From Pachypanchax playfairii (Eukaryota > Chordata > Actinopteri > Cyprinodontiformes > Aplocheilidae): 64,000 nt of DNA. The stretch spans positions 533,129 to 597,128 of the forward strand of contig SSNP01000137.1 of the NCBI GenBank assembly GCA_006937955.1, written 5' to 3'. Positions 21,603-33,119 of the stretch are shown in pieces (the stretch's first letter is position 1; every line of letters begins with the position of its first letter). Both the position numbers and the translations under genes were made by a program. The notes under the pieces were generated by a model that ran no database searches, was not told the origin of the DNA, and was given only the letters and a program-made list of their open reading frames with translations.

Positions 21603-21767
21603 GCCAGGGGCGGGGCTTTAGGAGGGGCTGGGAGGAAGCTACGCCCCCGGCCCGGACATCAGAGGGGCCCAGCTTAGAGGTATGATGTGAGAGACGGGCC
21701 TCTTTTACATCTGAAAAAAACTGGTGAAGACTGGCGAGAACATGAGCCCTTTTACAATTCACACTCA

Positions 21768-22132
21768 TACATGTCAACCTGGAGAAGTCAGAATTAGGGA
21801 GACATTTATTGAGAATTAGGGAGACCGTGGTTGAGGTGCGTCGGAGTGGGTGGGGTGCAGGTAGTGTCGGAGCGGAACGGGGGGGGGGGTTGTTGTGATA
21901 GTAGTCATGTAACAGCGAGGGTTTGATAGTCGCGTTGCAGCGGAGTGGGACCGTTTTCAGCATGTAATCTGTGTTTGTCAGGCGGTCCTTCAGGTGTTAT
22001 CGCTATAAATAGCCCGTCGGAAAGTGTTGGAAATCAGGAGAAATTCAAATGAAAGTTTGATTCAGGAGATTTTTGGGAGCCGCGCTGAAATTCGTGAGTC
22101 TCCCGGGGAAATTGGGAGAGTTGACATGTTTG
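21768..22132. mobile_element. 365-bp MITE with perfect 10-bp target duplication
   Basis: TACATGTCAAC at 21768 and inverted GTTGACATGTTTG ending at 22132. TTCACACTCA flanks both sides (21758-21767 and 22133-22142). Both arms also contain GGGAGA-type repeats. A 9-11 bp duplication fits Mutator-like elements better than hAT (8) or Harbinger (3). Non-coding. Confidence 0.75.
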
Positions 22133-22322
22133 TTCACACTCAGAGGAGAATGGAGTCTGGGTTCCGATTACAGAACCGCTCAAAATGTCAATTCATGCAG
22201 GGTTTATATAGTTTACCCAGTCAGGTTTGAGTCATGGTTGCTGAAAGCTTTACAAGAAAGACTGATTTTAGTGATGTAGTAGGTGTAAAATATTGAATAA
22301 AACGTTGTCCTGCATGACTGGC

Positions 22323-22747
22323 TGTCAGGATCTGTGTGTTCTGTGTATAGTTTTGTTGTTTTCTTTCTCCCGGCCCTCCGGTAGTTATCCCTTGTAGTCT
22401 TGTGTATTTTCTGGTTATTGTGTTTACATACTGAGCTCTCGGTTCTCCTTGTGTCTCAGCTGTTGCTCGTTTCCCTCTCCCTCTCTTCTCCAGGTGTTTT
22501 TCATTCGTGTTGATTGCTTTCCTTTGTGTGGTGTCAGTATAAAAGGGTGTGTCAGTTATGTTTGAGTTGTCAGAGTGTCGCCTTACATGCTGTGTGTTTC
22601 TCCTCCCATGTCCTCCGTGAATGTAAGTGTTTTGCTGCCTTGTCAGCCCTTTGATTTAGCTTTATTAAACGTATTACTTTTGAGTTTCGAGTCTCCCGTG
22701 CCTCCCTGCATCTTGGGTCCTGCCCCGAGCCTTCACAGCACATGACA
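22323..22747 (+). mobile_element. Solo LTR, Gypsy-like
   Basis: 425 bp from TGTCAGGATC to CACATGACA with a perfect 5-bp target duplication CTGGC (22318-22322, 22748-22752). It contains a GTATAAAAGG promoter near 22539 and a plus-strand ATTAAA poly(A) signal near 22664. No internal region remains, so it arose by recombination between LTRs. Confidence 0.88.
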
Positions 22748-23119
22748 CTGGCTTTATTTTCACTCTCACATTGAGCTTTATGACGCGCACATTTACAAGT
22801 TAATCACCAATATTGCATCTAAGTTCATTGTGGGTAAAACTCGTCATCTAGGGGCCCGGTTATTTGCTCCATCCCCCGCCCGGCTCTGATTTGTTCTGCT
22901 AATGCATGTAACACTGAAATATTGAAAACTGATCAGAGGAGAAAAACTGTATTCAGACAAACTCTCAACTACATTGATCCACATCCTTTGTCTTGGGATC
23001 AATGATGCAGGGAATGAATGTTTTGCACAATACATACCAATTAAAAAAAACACTCACCAATCTTGTGAGAAGCGAGTCCCTAAAGAAGCAACAGTAATGT
23101 AATCCTTCAAATGTGCAAC

Positions 23120-23598
23120 ACAAGATGATATATAATGATATTTGGGATGGCAAAATACTCACTGAAAATGCCTTTTTTTAAATCAAATCCTACATCCTTA
23201 TCCCTAATCCTCTATCAGGATGCATTTGAAGTGGTCAACCCCTTAGGCCCAGGAAAGAAAAAACATACAATTCTGACAGTCTACTTTACTTTCGAAGACA
23301 CTCTACCTCACAATCATTCAAACTCTGACCAGATGAAACTTGTCCTTCTTTGCAGTGAGCAGGATTTTTATTATTTTGGACAAGACGTAGTGCTGGGACG
23401 GCTGTTAAAATATCTCAAAGATCTTGAGGTGAGGGGAGACACACTGGTGACTTTCAAAACCCAAGTGTTTGTGCCGTTGCAGGAGACAACCTAGGCTCTC
23501 ATACTTTTGGTGGTTTTGCAGAAAATTTCAGTAATGGTGTTTACTTTTGCAGATTTTGTGAAATCGACAGAGCCTCTTTTGCTGCTGACCCCTGTTAG
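23120..23598 (+). pseudogene. EnSpm/CACTA-like transposase, central exon
   Basis: Contains LILYQDAFEVVNPLGPGKKK, a conserved stretch of this family, then QMKLVLLCSEQDF and YFGQDVVLGRLLKYLKDLE. After a one-base shift near 23480 the frame continues GDNLGSHTFGGFAENFS and FCRFCEIDRASFAADP. It is cut at 23598 by a 2.2-kb insert; the expected next ~150 residues are absent. Confidence 0.6.
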
Positions 23599-25789
23599 GT
23601 TTTTTCCTTATTCTATCAAAACTTTTCATTGTTATAAATATAAGAAATACGATCACTCACGAAGTTTGGTTCAAAACTCAGCCGAGAAGAGAATCAGCGC
23701 GCTCGCAGCATGTCTGCGAGACAGCCCTGACAACTCTGCTGGTCCCTCTTCAGCTCAGTGTCTTTATTCACTTAGAAACAGCAATAACAGATAACATGAA
23801 TCATCACTCCAAAATCAGTCGAGCCAGTTGTGGCTGGCGCCTCGCAGTTACCTTGGATTAAGAAAAAACAAAGTGTTCTGAGTGAGAAAGTGTAAGTCAG
23901 ATAACAGTAGCGGGTGAGATAACAGGGCCTGTGTGACTGCTTTCACACAGGTCATGCAGGAGGTTTGTTCAAAGTTGGTGTCAGGCATGAACGTGTATAA
24001 TTCTGTTTTCCATTCTCTATCAACTCCCTTGCCAGAGGACCACACACAGGACTGTTCAGTGCTACAAAGGTAATGTCCTGACAGATGATGTGCTACAAAA
24101 AAGGGAGTTAAAATTGATTCAATTTTCAATGAGCTGTCAACCTTTGTAGAACTGATTCAAAGAATTAATCAATTCAAATACCTTGGCAGTGATGGTCAGG
24201 ATAGGCCATGCGAGTTGAATCCGAACAGTGAGACACTTGGTGGACATGCTGCTCAAAGCTTAAGTTTCAAATAAACGAGGAGTTTGTTAAAATAAAATCA
24301 AAAAGGTCTTAAACTCGAAAAACGGGGTAAAAATGATAAAAACGAGAGCTGAGTAAGCTTAAAGAAAAATTAAGTAAAAACTAAGATGAAGATGATGAAA
24401 GTCTTGAAAAAAGGAAAAAGAAAAAGAAGGAGCAGAGCCCAAAAGGGGCTTCAGGCGATAGTTGCAGGAGCTTCAGGACAGAGAGAGGGCGCGCCTCAAG
24501 AGGTGTCAATTATTAACTATTTCGCTCACCTCTGGGCGTGTTTTTTTTACTGGCTCTTAGCCAATGATAAATCCGTTTTTGGGAATTTAAATTTTAGGAC
24601 TGCCCTCTGGTATCGGTTACAGATCATTAAAAGATATCAAACAAAAATGCTTCATCCACTCTTTGTGAAACTACCATTACCATCAATTTTATCTTTTAAC
24701 ACGAACAAACAGCGTGTCCTTATTCTAATGACATCTTACTTTTACACATATCAGTATTTATTCCTGAGTAGTAAAGAAGTGATTTGCAGGTTAATTCAAT
24801 ATATCCTAATGAGATCTGTAACATGGTTAACCAAAGCATTATTTAAATCAATTTAGATTACATTGCTCTTTATAGTGACTTACTGAAGAGAGTGATTTAA
24901 ACACATTTCATTTTGTTCACTGAACAATGTATCATTAATTCATGTATAAATACTTCTCTCAAAAACAAATGTTTCCTAGATATTTCCTGTGGAGAGGACT
25001 TTTGGTTAACAGTCATTGATCAGATTAACAGTTGCATACATCTGGAATTTACATGCTTATTATCAGAGTTTCACTGAATATAGTTTTCAGATATACATCA
25101 GATCATTTTATCATTTATTTAAACTGGGTGAACATTACTTCAGAGCAAAGATAATGGTTTGATACCTGAAGGAAAGGTTTGATTGAATTAACTGTGATCA
25201 CATTAAATAGTTCATATGTGTATTGGAGTCTCTCAGTTGCTCAAAAGGGCTTCTTGATTCAATCATTGTGACCATTTGGGTTTGGCCTTTGAAGTGACGC
25301 CTGGTTGTTAAAAAGGGGGTGTTTTGGTGACATCAGGAGACATCCCGTCTCTGCTCAAGCAACACAGAATGCTTTGGCATGCGTTATCCAAACACAAAAA
25401 AGATTTATCTTTTGATAGAGAGGCAAGAAAATGGTGGACTCCGAGCTCTGGTGTCCTGACATTTTAGTGGTTTAACATAGGAATGCTTATTCTTCCTCAT
25501 CAGACAATGTCCAGGAGAGGCAGAATTCTAAACACATCAGCATTTACTCTAAATTATCTCGGCAGGGTGTGTGAGCTTCAAAGAGGCTCTCAGACCAGAT
25601 TCGAACTGGAGATTGCTTTCCAGTCGTAGAGGTGTCGAAAGTGAGACAGAAACCATTCACAAAAATTGGAGATCCTGGGTCCTTTTGTTGCTCTCAGGAA
25701 TGTGAAACTAAGGTTTTCACATCACAGAGAGAGTCACTGATACACACGATCTTCTCCAATTTAATTAATCAGAAATGAGGCTGTTGATG
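23599..25789. other. 2.2-kb insert in EnSpm-like gene, probable LTR or MITE-like element
   Basis: Interrupts the transposase frame. It begins TGTTAGG and ends CCTACACA, as LTR ends would. The flanks both contain GCTGAC but not immediately at both edges, so the target duplication is not clean. No coding domain was recognised inside; frames at 24386-24856 look spurious. Confidence 0.4.
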
Positions 25790-25795
25790 CGTCCT

Positions 25796-26780
25796 ACACA
25801 GCTGACAATGACATGTGGCAGCATGTTTTGCACTTTCAACAGATGGTGGAGCTTATTTGTGCACCAGTCATTTCTTCTGGACAGATTGCATATTTAAAAG
25901 TAATGATAGAGAATTACTTTTATTTTCGGGCTCAATTCTTTCCTGACTATCCTCTGAAGCCAAAGCACCATTTTCTGTCTCATTACCCAGAACTAACTGT
26001 CCACCTTGGGCCACTCATCTGTCGGTGGACACTGAGGTTTGAAAGTAAGCACACATATTTTAAACAATGTACAAGGAAATTGCACAACTTTGAGAATGTT
26101 TGTTCTACTCTTGCTGAAAAGCATCAACTCTTTCAAGCTTATTTAACTGTTGGCAGTCTTTTCCCACCCAGCGTTGTTGTTGAAAAGGGTGCTGATTTTG
26201 TCCCAGCATATTACAATGAAGAGATCAGAGATGCTGTTGCACATCTCAACTATGAAACAAACATGCTAATTTCACATGAGGCAATAGTGAAAGGTACCAA
26301 ATACAAGAAAAATGTTGATCAAAGTGACGAGGGAATAACATTTGGAAAAATAAAGGGTGTTCTCATCCAAAGCGACTCTGTGTACCTCCTCACAGAAGTT
26401 TATAATTCTGTGAGTCTCATTGATCAGGGTCTTCATTACCTTTCTGCTGCACCTGCAAAAAGGTTGTGCTTTGTTGCCCATGAAAACCTCTTGGATTACT
26501 ATCCCTTGGCCTTGTGTAAGTTGTTTGGCTTGTCTGTGCTTGGTCTTCACCACTCTTTTCCTTCTTTAGAATGATGTTGGCAGTCTTGGAAGAAAACATT
26601 AAGATCATTTTAACAGCACTTCCTGGCCTTCTTGGAACATTTGTTGGAGAGGCTTCTTAGTTGTGGTGTGGAAGCCATAGATGATCTCACATACGTAGAA
26701 GGAACTCCGGGAGTGGGTCTTTCAGATATACTAACACCTATACAGATAAGAAAGCTTCTGGGCTGCTTTAAAAAAGGTTA
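25796..26780 (+). pseudogene. EnSpm/CACTA-like transposase, C-terminal catalytic region
   Basis: Open from 25813 to 26574. It encodes the hallmark PLKPKHHFLSHYPELTVHLGP and WTLRFESKHTYFKQC of this transposase group, then a variable C-terminal region ending near AHENLLDYYPLALCK. A following exon (26640-26780) reads VEAIDDLTYVEGTPGV and ILTPIQIRKLLGCFKK, a SAM-like segment, up to a GT at 26779. The sequence resembles intact family members, but upstream catalytic sequence is missing. Confidence 0.65.
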
Positions 26781-26999
26781 ATTAAATAACTATTTAGCTT
26801 TGTGTGTGTGCATATATATAGCACACACACTTTAAAAGAACAATATTCCTCCTCTTCTGTCACCTTGGACACTGTGAATTCAGCAGCCCCTACAACAAGC
26901 ATATGGCCTAAAAAGCTCAATGTCGTGCTGTTGCCCACAAAATTGTCAAACAATATCCAAAAAGCTTTTCTGATTCCAACAGCCCAGACAAAATAAATG

Positions 27000-27760
27000 A
27001 CACTAGCTGTTACTCTGTTTTAAGACAAATAAAAACTTGTGTTGAGCATGTTAGTAGAAACAACACTCTTTCACGAAGACAACATTCAAGTGGACTATTG
27101 GCTGCATCTCAGAGCAATCCATGCAGAGGACCAACAGCCACATATGGATGTACAAAGTGGGAGTCTGAGCCATCCCTTGAGGTTGATGTACAAGAGGGAA
27201 AGAGACAATCTTTCTTTAATTTTTACCAACGATACGGATTAAGTGGAGTGGACAGAGGTGATGTCTCTACCTTAATGAAGGAAACATATTACCTGCAAAG
27301 AAAACAAATCAATGACATACGTGCTTCTCCCAATAGTTAACTAAAACACTGTGGCCATACTTGTTTGTGCAAAAGCACCTGGCTGCACACTTTGAGGAAC
27401 TCACTAGTTTGAATGCACACAAACACTTCAGTCAGGCTATGCTGGACTTTGGCAGCGTGCTCATTGACTTCTTCAAAAGCAACCCAACATACTAATCAGT
27501 TAAAAGTATTGTCCACTGGAGGAGAAGAAGTCAGCCTCCTGGCCATCCAGCTTCTTCTAGCACATTTCAAAGAGGATTAATATGAACTTCTGATTCTGGC
27601 AGATGTAAGTGCATTTTCAATAGTCACACATTTGGATTGCTTTTCCATTTTGTTCTGGTAAAATAAAGTTTGATTTTAATTTGACAGATATGTGCCACAG
27701 CAGCAGACGTGACAGCAACACATGACCTGCCTGCAAGTCCACGGCTTATTGTACTAGGTA
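27000..27760 (+). pseudogene. EnSpm/CACTA-like gene, distal exons
   Basis: Degenerate downstream exons in the same orientation. YLQRKQINDIRASPNS, then frameshifted HFEELTSLNAHKHFSQ and an FFKSNPT segment match the tail region of this fish family. A final short block at 27700-27757 (AADVTATHDLPASPRLIVLG) lies after an acceptor-like CAG. Several stops and shifts. Confidence 0.5.
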
Positions 27761-28189
27761 TGTATGCACTGTGAATTTTAACCTTAACTACTACTGCTTG
27801 AACAGTGCACAATAATATTGCTATGTAATATTTGCACATAAATGTTATTGTCTGATGTTAGTCTTGCAAATGACGGTTACTTTAGAAGGAACTCTTGAGT
27901 TTTCTGAAGAAATCTTTCTTTCTTTCTTTGGAGCCCACCTTTGACTTTCTTCCTAGGATTAACATCAAACAGAGACTTGAACAAAACAAACTGTGAAAGG
28001 AGTGCATGATTTTATTGAGGACCGATCCTGCAAAAAGGACAAATAAATAAACAAATGACTAAATGTGGGAACAAATAAATGATTTATTTCCACATGTTTA
28101 TTTATTTCTACTTTTCTAAACACATTTTCCTTCAGGTTTAGGATAATGAAGCAGAAATCTCTACCACTGGCCTACACCATGACTGTCTA
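27761..28189. other. No gene recognised
   Basis: AT-rich. A small inverted repeat around AAATAAATGATTTATTT at 28074-28110 is the only structure seen. Confidence 0.4.
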
Positions 28190-30235
28190 ACTCCAAGAAT
28201 CTGTGTCAGTGGAGGTGGACCCTAAAATCATCATAAGGCTACATTTATCACTCGTCAGGGACTTTTTGAGTTCAATATGTTGAAATTTGGGTTGTGTAAC
28301 GCCCCAGGCACATTTCAGCATCTGATGGATTTGGTTCTGGCTGACTTGCAGTGGACAGTTTGTTTGGTTTATTTGGATGACATTATTGTGTTTGGGCGTG
28401 ATTTTCAGGAACATCTGGCACGCCTGGACAAAGTGTCGGAGAAGTTAAGGCAGGCTAATCTGAAGGTTAAGCCACCTAAGTGTAACCTGTTTTCTATAGA
28501 AGTACATTATTTAGGTCATGTGATCTCGGCTGAGGGAATAATGCCAGATCCAGTCAAAGTGGAGGTGGTAAGAGAGTGGTCTATTCCAACTAATCAGAGG
28601 TTCAGAGCTTTTTGGGATTGGCATCTTATTATAGACGTTTCATTAAGGGTTTTGCAGACATTGCCCGCCCTTTACACCAACTGGGGGAGAAAGGGAAGCG
28701 TTTCCAGTGGGGTGAAGACTGTCAGGTGGCTTTTGAAAGACTCAAAACATGCTTAGTAACTGCCCCTGTGCTGACTTATCCGGACCCCAGTAAACTTTTT
28801 ATTTTAGATACAGACGCTAGTGAAGTGGGGATCGGGGCTGAATTATCTCAGGCTGAAGGAGAAACGGAACGGGTTGTGGCATATGCCAGTAGGGCTCTCA
28901 CAAAGCAGGAACGCAGATATGCCACAACAAAAAATAAGCTTATGAGTTAGATTAACTTGGTCAGGCTCAGTTGGGTGACCCTGTTTTAAGACGTATTATG
29001 GACCATAAGAAGAATTTGGTGGCTGTGTGCCCAGAGAAATCAGAACTCCAAAGATTTGCACCTGTGTGGAACCAACTTGAAGTGCAGGGCTCTAAGCCTG
29101 TGCGCGTAGCACCACAAAATTCTGATGCTGCTTCCCGGGTGCAGGTAGTATTGCTACAGTCTCTGGTACATGAAGTCTTGAAACAGCTACATAATGTCCC
29201 TACTGGAGGCCACCTGGGGGTTCAGAAATTACAAGTCAAAATAAAAGACCATTGCCATTTGCCTGTGGTATTCCCAGGTACTTGTAACTGTCCTCAATGT
29301 CTGCTATTGTTCCCTCTGGGAGTGAGTGGCCAGTGTGGTTTAGAGATGTAAGAGCATGGGTCCGAGAATGCGCTGAGTGTGGTGCTTCCAAAGTGTGAGG
29401 GGGAACACTGCGTGCACCTTTGGAGCAGTTCTTTACATCTAGGCCCTTTGAACGTGTTGCGGTTGATATTTTGGGCCCACTTCCTGAGACAGGGCTGAAA
29501 AATAAATATGTCATGGTGGTAGGAGATTATTTCTCTAAGTGGACTGAAGCTTTTCCACTCCCTAATCAGGAAGCAAAAACAGTTGCTAAGGTTCTGACTG
29601 AGGAATGGGTGTGTTGGTTTGGGGTGCCACATAGCCTTCATTCTGATCAGGGTCAGTCAATTTTGAGTCCAACTTATTTCAGGAGTTGTGTAGGCTTCTG
29701 CAGATTCATAAATCCCGGACTTCTCCGTACCACCCTCAATCAGATAGATTAGTGGAACGGTTTAACCGGACATTGTTGTCTATGTTGACATCTTTTAATT
29801 GGGATTCCCTTCTGCCCTATGCGATGTTGGCTTATCATAGTAGAGTTCATGCCAGCACATCTGTTACACCCTACAAAGTTTTGTTTGGGAGAGAAATTGT
29901 GCTGCTTGTTGACATTATGTTGAATCGAGACAGCGGTGAGCCATTCTCTTCAGTGGAGCAGTTGTCAACTGTTGTAGAGGCTGTAAAACGGCACCAGTGT
30001 AGGGCCTCGGAGCAATGATTTCCGGGCTAACTACCAATTCTATTCTGAGGGTGAAGGGGTGTGGGTCCAGAACAAGTTAAGGAAACGTGGAGTGTGTTCT
30101 AAGCTGCAGAGGTGGTATACAGGGCCTTTTAGGATGGTTGAGCGGGTGACAGATGTGCTGTATAGGTTAGTGCCAGAGGAGGGAGGGCATGAGAGTGTTG
30201 TTCATTTCAACAGACTTATTGTAACCCCTGACTAA
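28190..30235 (+). pseudogene. Ty3/Gypsy pol (RT, RNase H, integrase), decayed
   Basis: Plus-strand pol remnant, 5'-truncated. RT shows FGLCNAPGTFQHLMD and the catalytic YLDDIIVFGRDF, then YLGHVISAEGI and GLASYYRRFIKGFADIARPL. RNase H has LDTDASEVGIGAEL. Integrase keeps the GGHLGVQKL zinc-binding part, VAVDILGPLPETG with the first Asp, LHSDQGQ with the second Asp, and SDRLVERFNRTLLSML with the Glu. The end reads VVHFNRLIVTPD. Frames break near 28600, 28950, 29340, 29670 and 30020. No chromodomain was seen. A different family from the element at 3-6 kb. Confidence 0.88.
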
Positions 30236-30244
30236 CTTAAAGTA

Positions 30245-31767
30245 GGTTATGAATAGGCAAACTTGTGGGCCAATCACTAGGTTCGGCAGGAGCACAATGA
30301 AAACTGAATTGAGTGCAGAATGAAATAGCTGGAGACAAAAGATAAGCAAAAATAATGTTTGTTATTGGCAGAAAACGTAGAAAAGTAAAACAGTTACAAT
30401 TTTTAACAACAATAATCAGCCGGCAAAAATAAAACCCCAGTCCTTGAGCTCAGTGTCTGTCCTTTTTCTAGTCGTTAGTCAAGTCAGATTTTCTTATTGG
30501 TTCAGTTCAGTTCCTTTCCTTCCGATCGGTGTGAATTGTTACCACTTTGTTGGTTAGCACATGAAGATGAAGGTCTTCAGATGAGATCGGTTCAGTTCTG
30601 GGCACAGGCTCGCCATCTCCATCCGGAGAACATCAGAAATCCAGGAATCCGATTTGAAGTCGCATAAATCATCAGGAAAATACCTAGCTTGCACAACATT
30701 TATGGTATTATTGTATACAGCTAAATATTCATTCTCTCACACAGCTATAGCTTAGTTTTTTATCATCCTTCCATATTATCATTTAGAAATAAACAATAAT
30801 TTTACTTGCATGTTTTTCTTTACTCAAAATATCTTGTTTCAAATTAAATAAGTTTTAAATTTGAAAATACTACTGAATTTCTCCTTTCATCTCTTTTTAA
30901 ATTAACCATGAAATTATGATTAACCACTTTTTAACCAATTAAATGATTTTTAAATCACTCCCACAGTTTTTGTAAATCATAACCTGAAATACAATGTTTT
31001 CTTTTAAATGTCAAAGATAATAAAATCCCATATAGTTTCTGTTTTTAGCCTTGCATAGGATTTCTGTATGCTTTCACAGAGTAAGAAATAAAAATGTACA
31101 TCTAACAGGAAATAACATTACATTTGACAAAGAAACAGTAAAAAATAAATAAAAACACTTTTTTTTACACTACCAAGAACTCATATCTCACTTAAAAAAC
31201 ACACACATCAAACAGAAATAGCATTTACAGTACTTCTGAACTAACATTATGAGATTTCCACTGGAGCACCACAAGGGAACTAGCTGCACAGCTTCTCTAG
31301 CTCGTGCATCTTCCACTTAACATAATAAACATCTCAAATCAGCATTTGAACAGTACAGCTATCGATTTACAACTGTTATCTTACAGGGAACTCACCGGAA
31401 TACGGTTATAGCAAGAGCACCGCAAGAGACCTAGCCACACAGCCTCTCTAGCTCGTACTTCTTCCACAGGATACGGTTTTAGCATTTGGCTGGACTGTCT
31501 GCCGCCTCTCGTTTGCTCTTCAGAGCGCAAAAGACCGCTAGACTGATGCGTGATTCAGTCCACAGGTTGGAAGGCGGGACTAACATCGCCCTCAACAAAT
31601 GAGAAGGTCATTATCACATAGCGTGACAGTGAAAACAGGAAGTAAAGTTAAAGAAAGAAGATGATACTTCCTCTTTTCAAAATAAACGTTTTTTCAAAAT
31701 AAATTTCAAAATACTCTTCATATCAAATAAAAAGTAAAATAGAAAGTCATTCTCTCTACCTGGTTAC
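30245..31767 (-). other. AT-rich insert, LTR-like in minus orientation
   Basis: Its right edge reads ...CCTGGTTACA, i.e. TGTAACCAGG on the minus strand, as an LTR start would. A diverged direct repeat of about 70 bp occurs at 31255-31325 and 31400-31470 (GAGCACC(A/G)CAAG, TCTCTAGCTCGT). The left edge and target duplication are not resolved. No coding domain. Confidence 0.35.
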
Positions 31768-32637
31768 ATTAAGCCTTGTACTTCTTCAGCAGTTGCAGCA
31801 CCACTGGTGTTGGGGTCCCAAGGGAGAGCAGGACAGAGCCTCCGCCAGGATAACGACAGTCAACTGAACACCAGCAGGATCCATCAAAGATTGGCCGAGA
31901 GGGTGGAGGCTAGAGGAAGAGCTGATGCGGGGAGGATGGAGAGTCACTTGCCTGAGAAGGCATGAGGATACGGTGGAGGTGATGAATTCGAGTGGTCCTG
32001 TCTGTCTAGATGCAGTGGAGCTTGCAGCTGATGGATAGGCTTCTCAGCAGGGAGCTGGGGAGGAGGGATGCGGAGCTTTGGAGCAACAAGTGGTTCTTTG
32101 AAGGAGACCTCCAGTTTGGCTCAAGGATTATGACACAGAACTTTAGGACTCAGGGATAAGTCCTTTGGGTTAAGCAGGGGGAGAGTGTGAAGTGGGATTT
32201 GACAAACTGGGGGGGCATGATGAGGACGCTGATCATAAAGAGGGAACAAATCCACTTGAGTGGGTTGGTCGATCTGTCATTTAGCACCCTGTTTTGGGGG
32301 GTGGGGTTATTCGCAGTTGCTGCCAGAGATAAAGATAGCAGACATGGTGGTTGATGTTCCCATGCTAGGAGGGGAGGCTAGTTGCCTCCTTTAGGTAGCC
32401 AGGGCTGGGACTAGTTGGGTGCTCAAACCACAATAGACTTCTGCTGACAGCGCCAGGTAGCCGAACTCAAGTTATGAAGACTCTGCCGTTGTCCGCAGAA
32501 GTTGATCCCTGGGGAGTGGGACAGCGTTGGAAGCTCAGACCCCAGGGGAGGGTCGCGCCAGCTGGGCAAGCTAAGTACCTGAGTTTTAATCTTACACTGC
32601 TTGGATTATAGCTACTTTTAACAGGTGGGGGGGGGTT
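31768..32637 (+). other. Gypsy 3' untranslated region (probable)
   Basis: G-rich sequence with stops in all frames, lying between pol and the 3' LTR and ending in a polypurine-like AGGTGGGGGGGGG. No domain seen. Confidence 0.4.
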
Positions 32638-32930
32638 TGTAGTGGTCTAGTTGCGCTGGATTAAAAGGGCATTTTGGAGCCAAACCTCTAGGAACGGACT
32701 GTGGGATTTTGCGGGTGGAGCTTCCACGCACGTTTCATGTTTTATGTTTTTTATATTAAATAAAGCTGTGGATTTGTAACTCTTATCTGCTGGTGGTTAT
32801 TTGAAGGTTCTGTCTGGAGGGCAAGCAGTTCTGCCTGTGCAAGCCCACTGTTAGTCTACTTTTCCAAGCAGTACTGCTTAGGCCTTAGCAGTAGTACTGA
32901 GGCCCAAGCAAACTACGTAGTACGAACAGA
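32638..32930 (+). repeat. 3' LTR of decayed Gypsy element
   Basis: Starts TGTAGTGGTCTAG right after the polypurine tract and ends ...GTAGTACGAACA. It carries AATAAA at about 32759. No 5' LTR partner is in the window. Confidence 0.6.
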
Positions 32931-33119
32931 AGTGTGATTGACAATCTAGTATCCAAGATAACGAAACAGGTTCATTATCTATTGGATACTTTATTTCAAG
33001 CCCCACCAGGTCTATGATTTATGAATATTATAACTTTTTCTTTTGGAAACCATAAGTACAAGACCACTACAAGTTGATAAAAATTATTTTAAATTAAATT
33101 TGACATCTAAATTTGCTAT

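Noticed and set aside
24386..24856. 156-codon frame in the 2.2-kb insert
   Set aside because: Lys/Arg-rich start followed by unrelated hydrophobic residues; no domain or conserved context.
25560..25640. tRNA-like T-arm (CCAGTTCGAATCTGG on the minus strand)
   Set aside because: No A box, anticodon arm or acceptor stem around it. A chance B-box-like match.
23599..25789. GCTGAC on both sides as a clean target duplication of the 2.2-kb insert
   Set aside because: On the left three extra bases (CCC) separate it from TGTTAGG, so the duplication is not exact.
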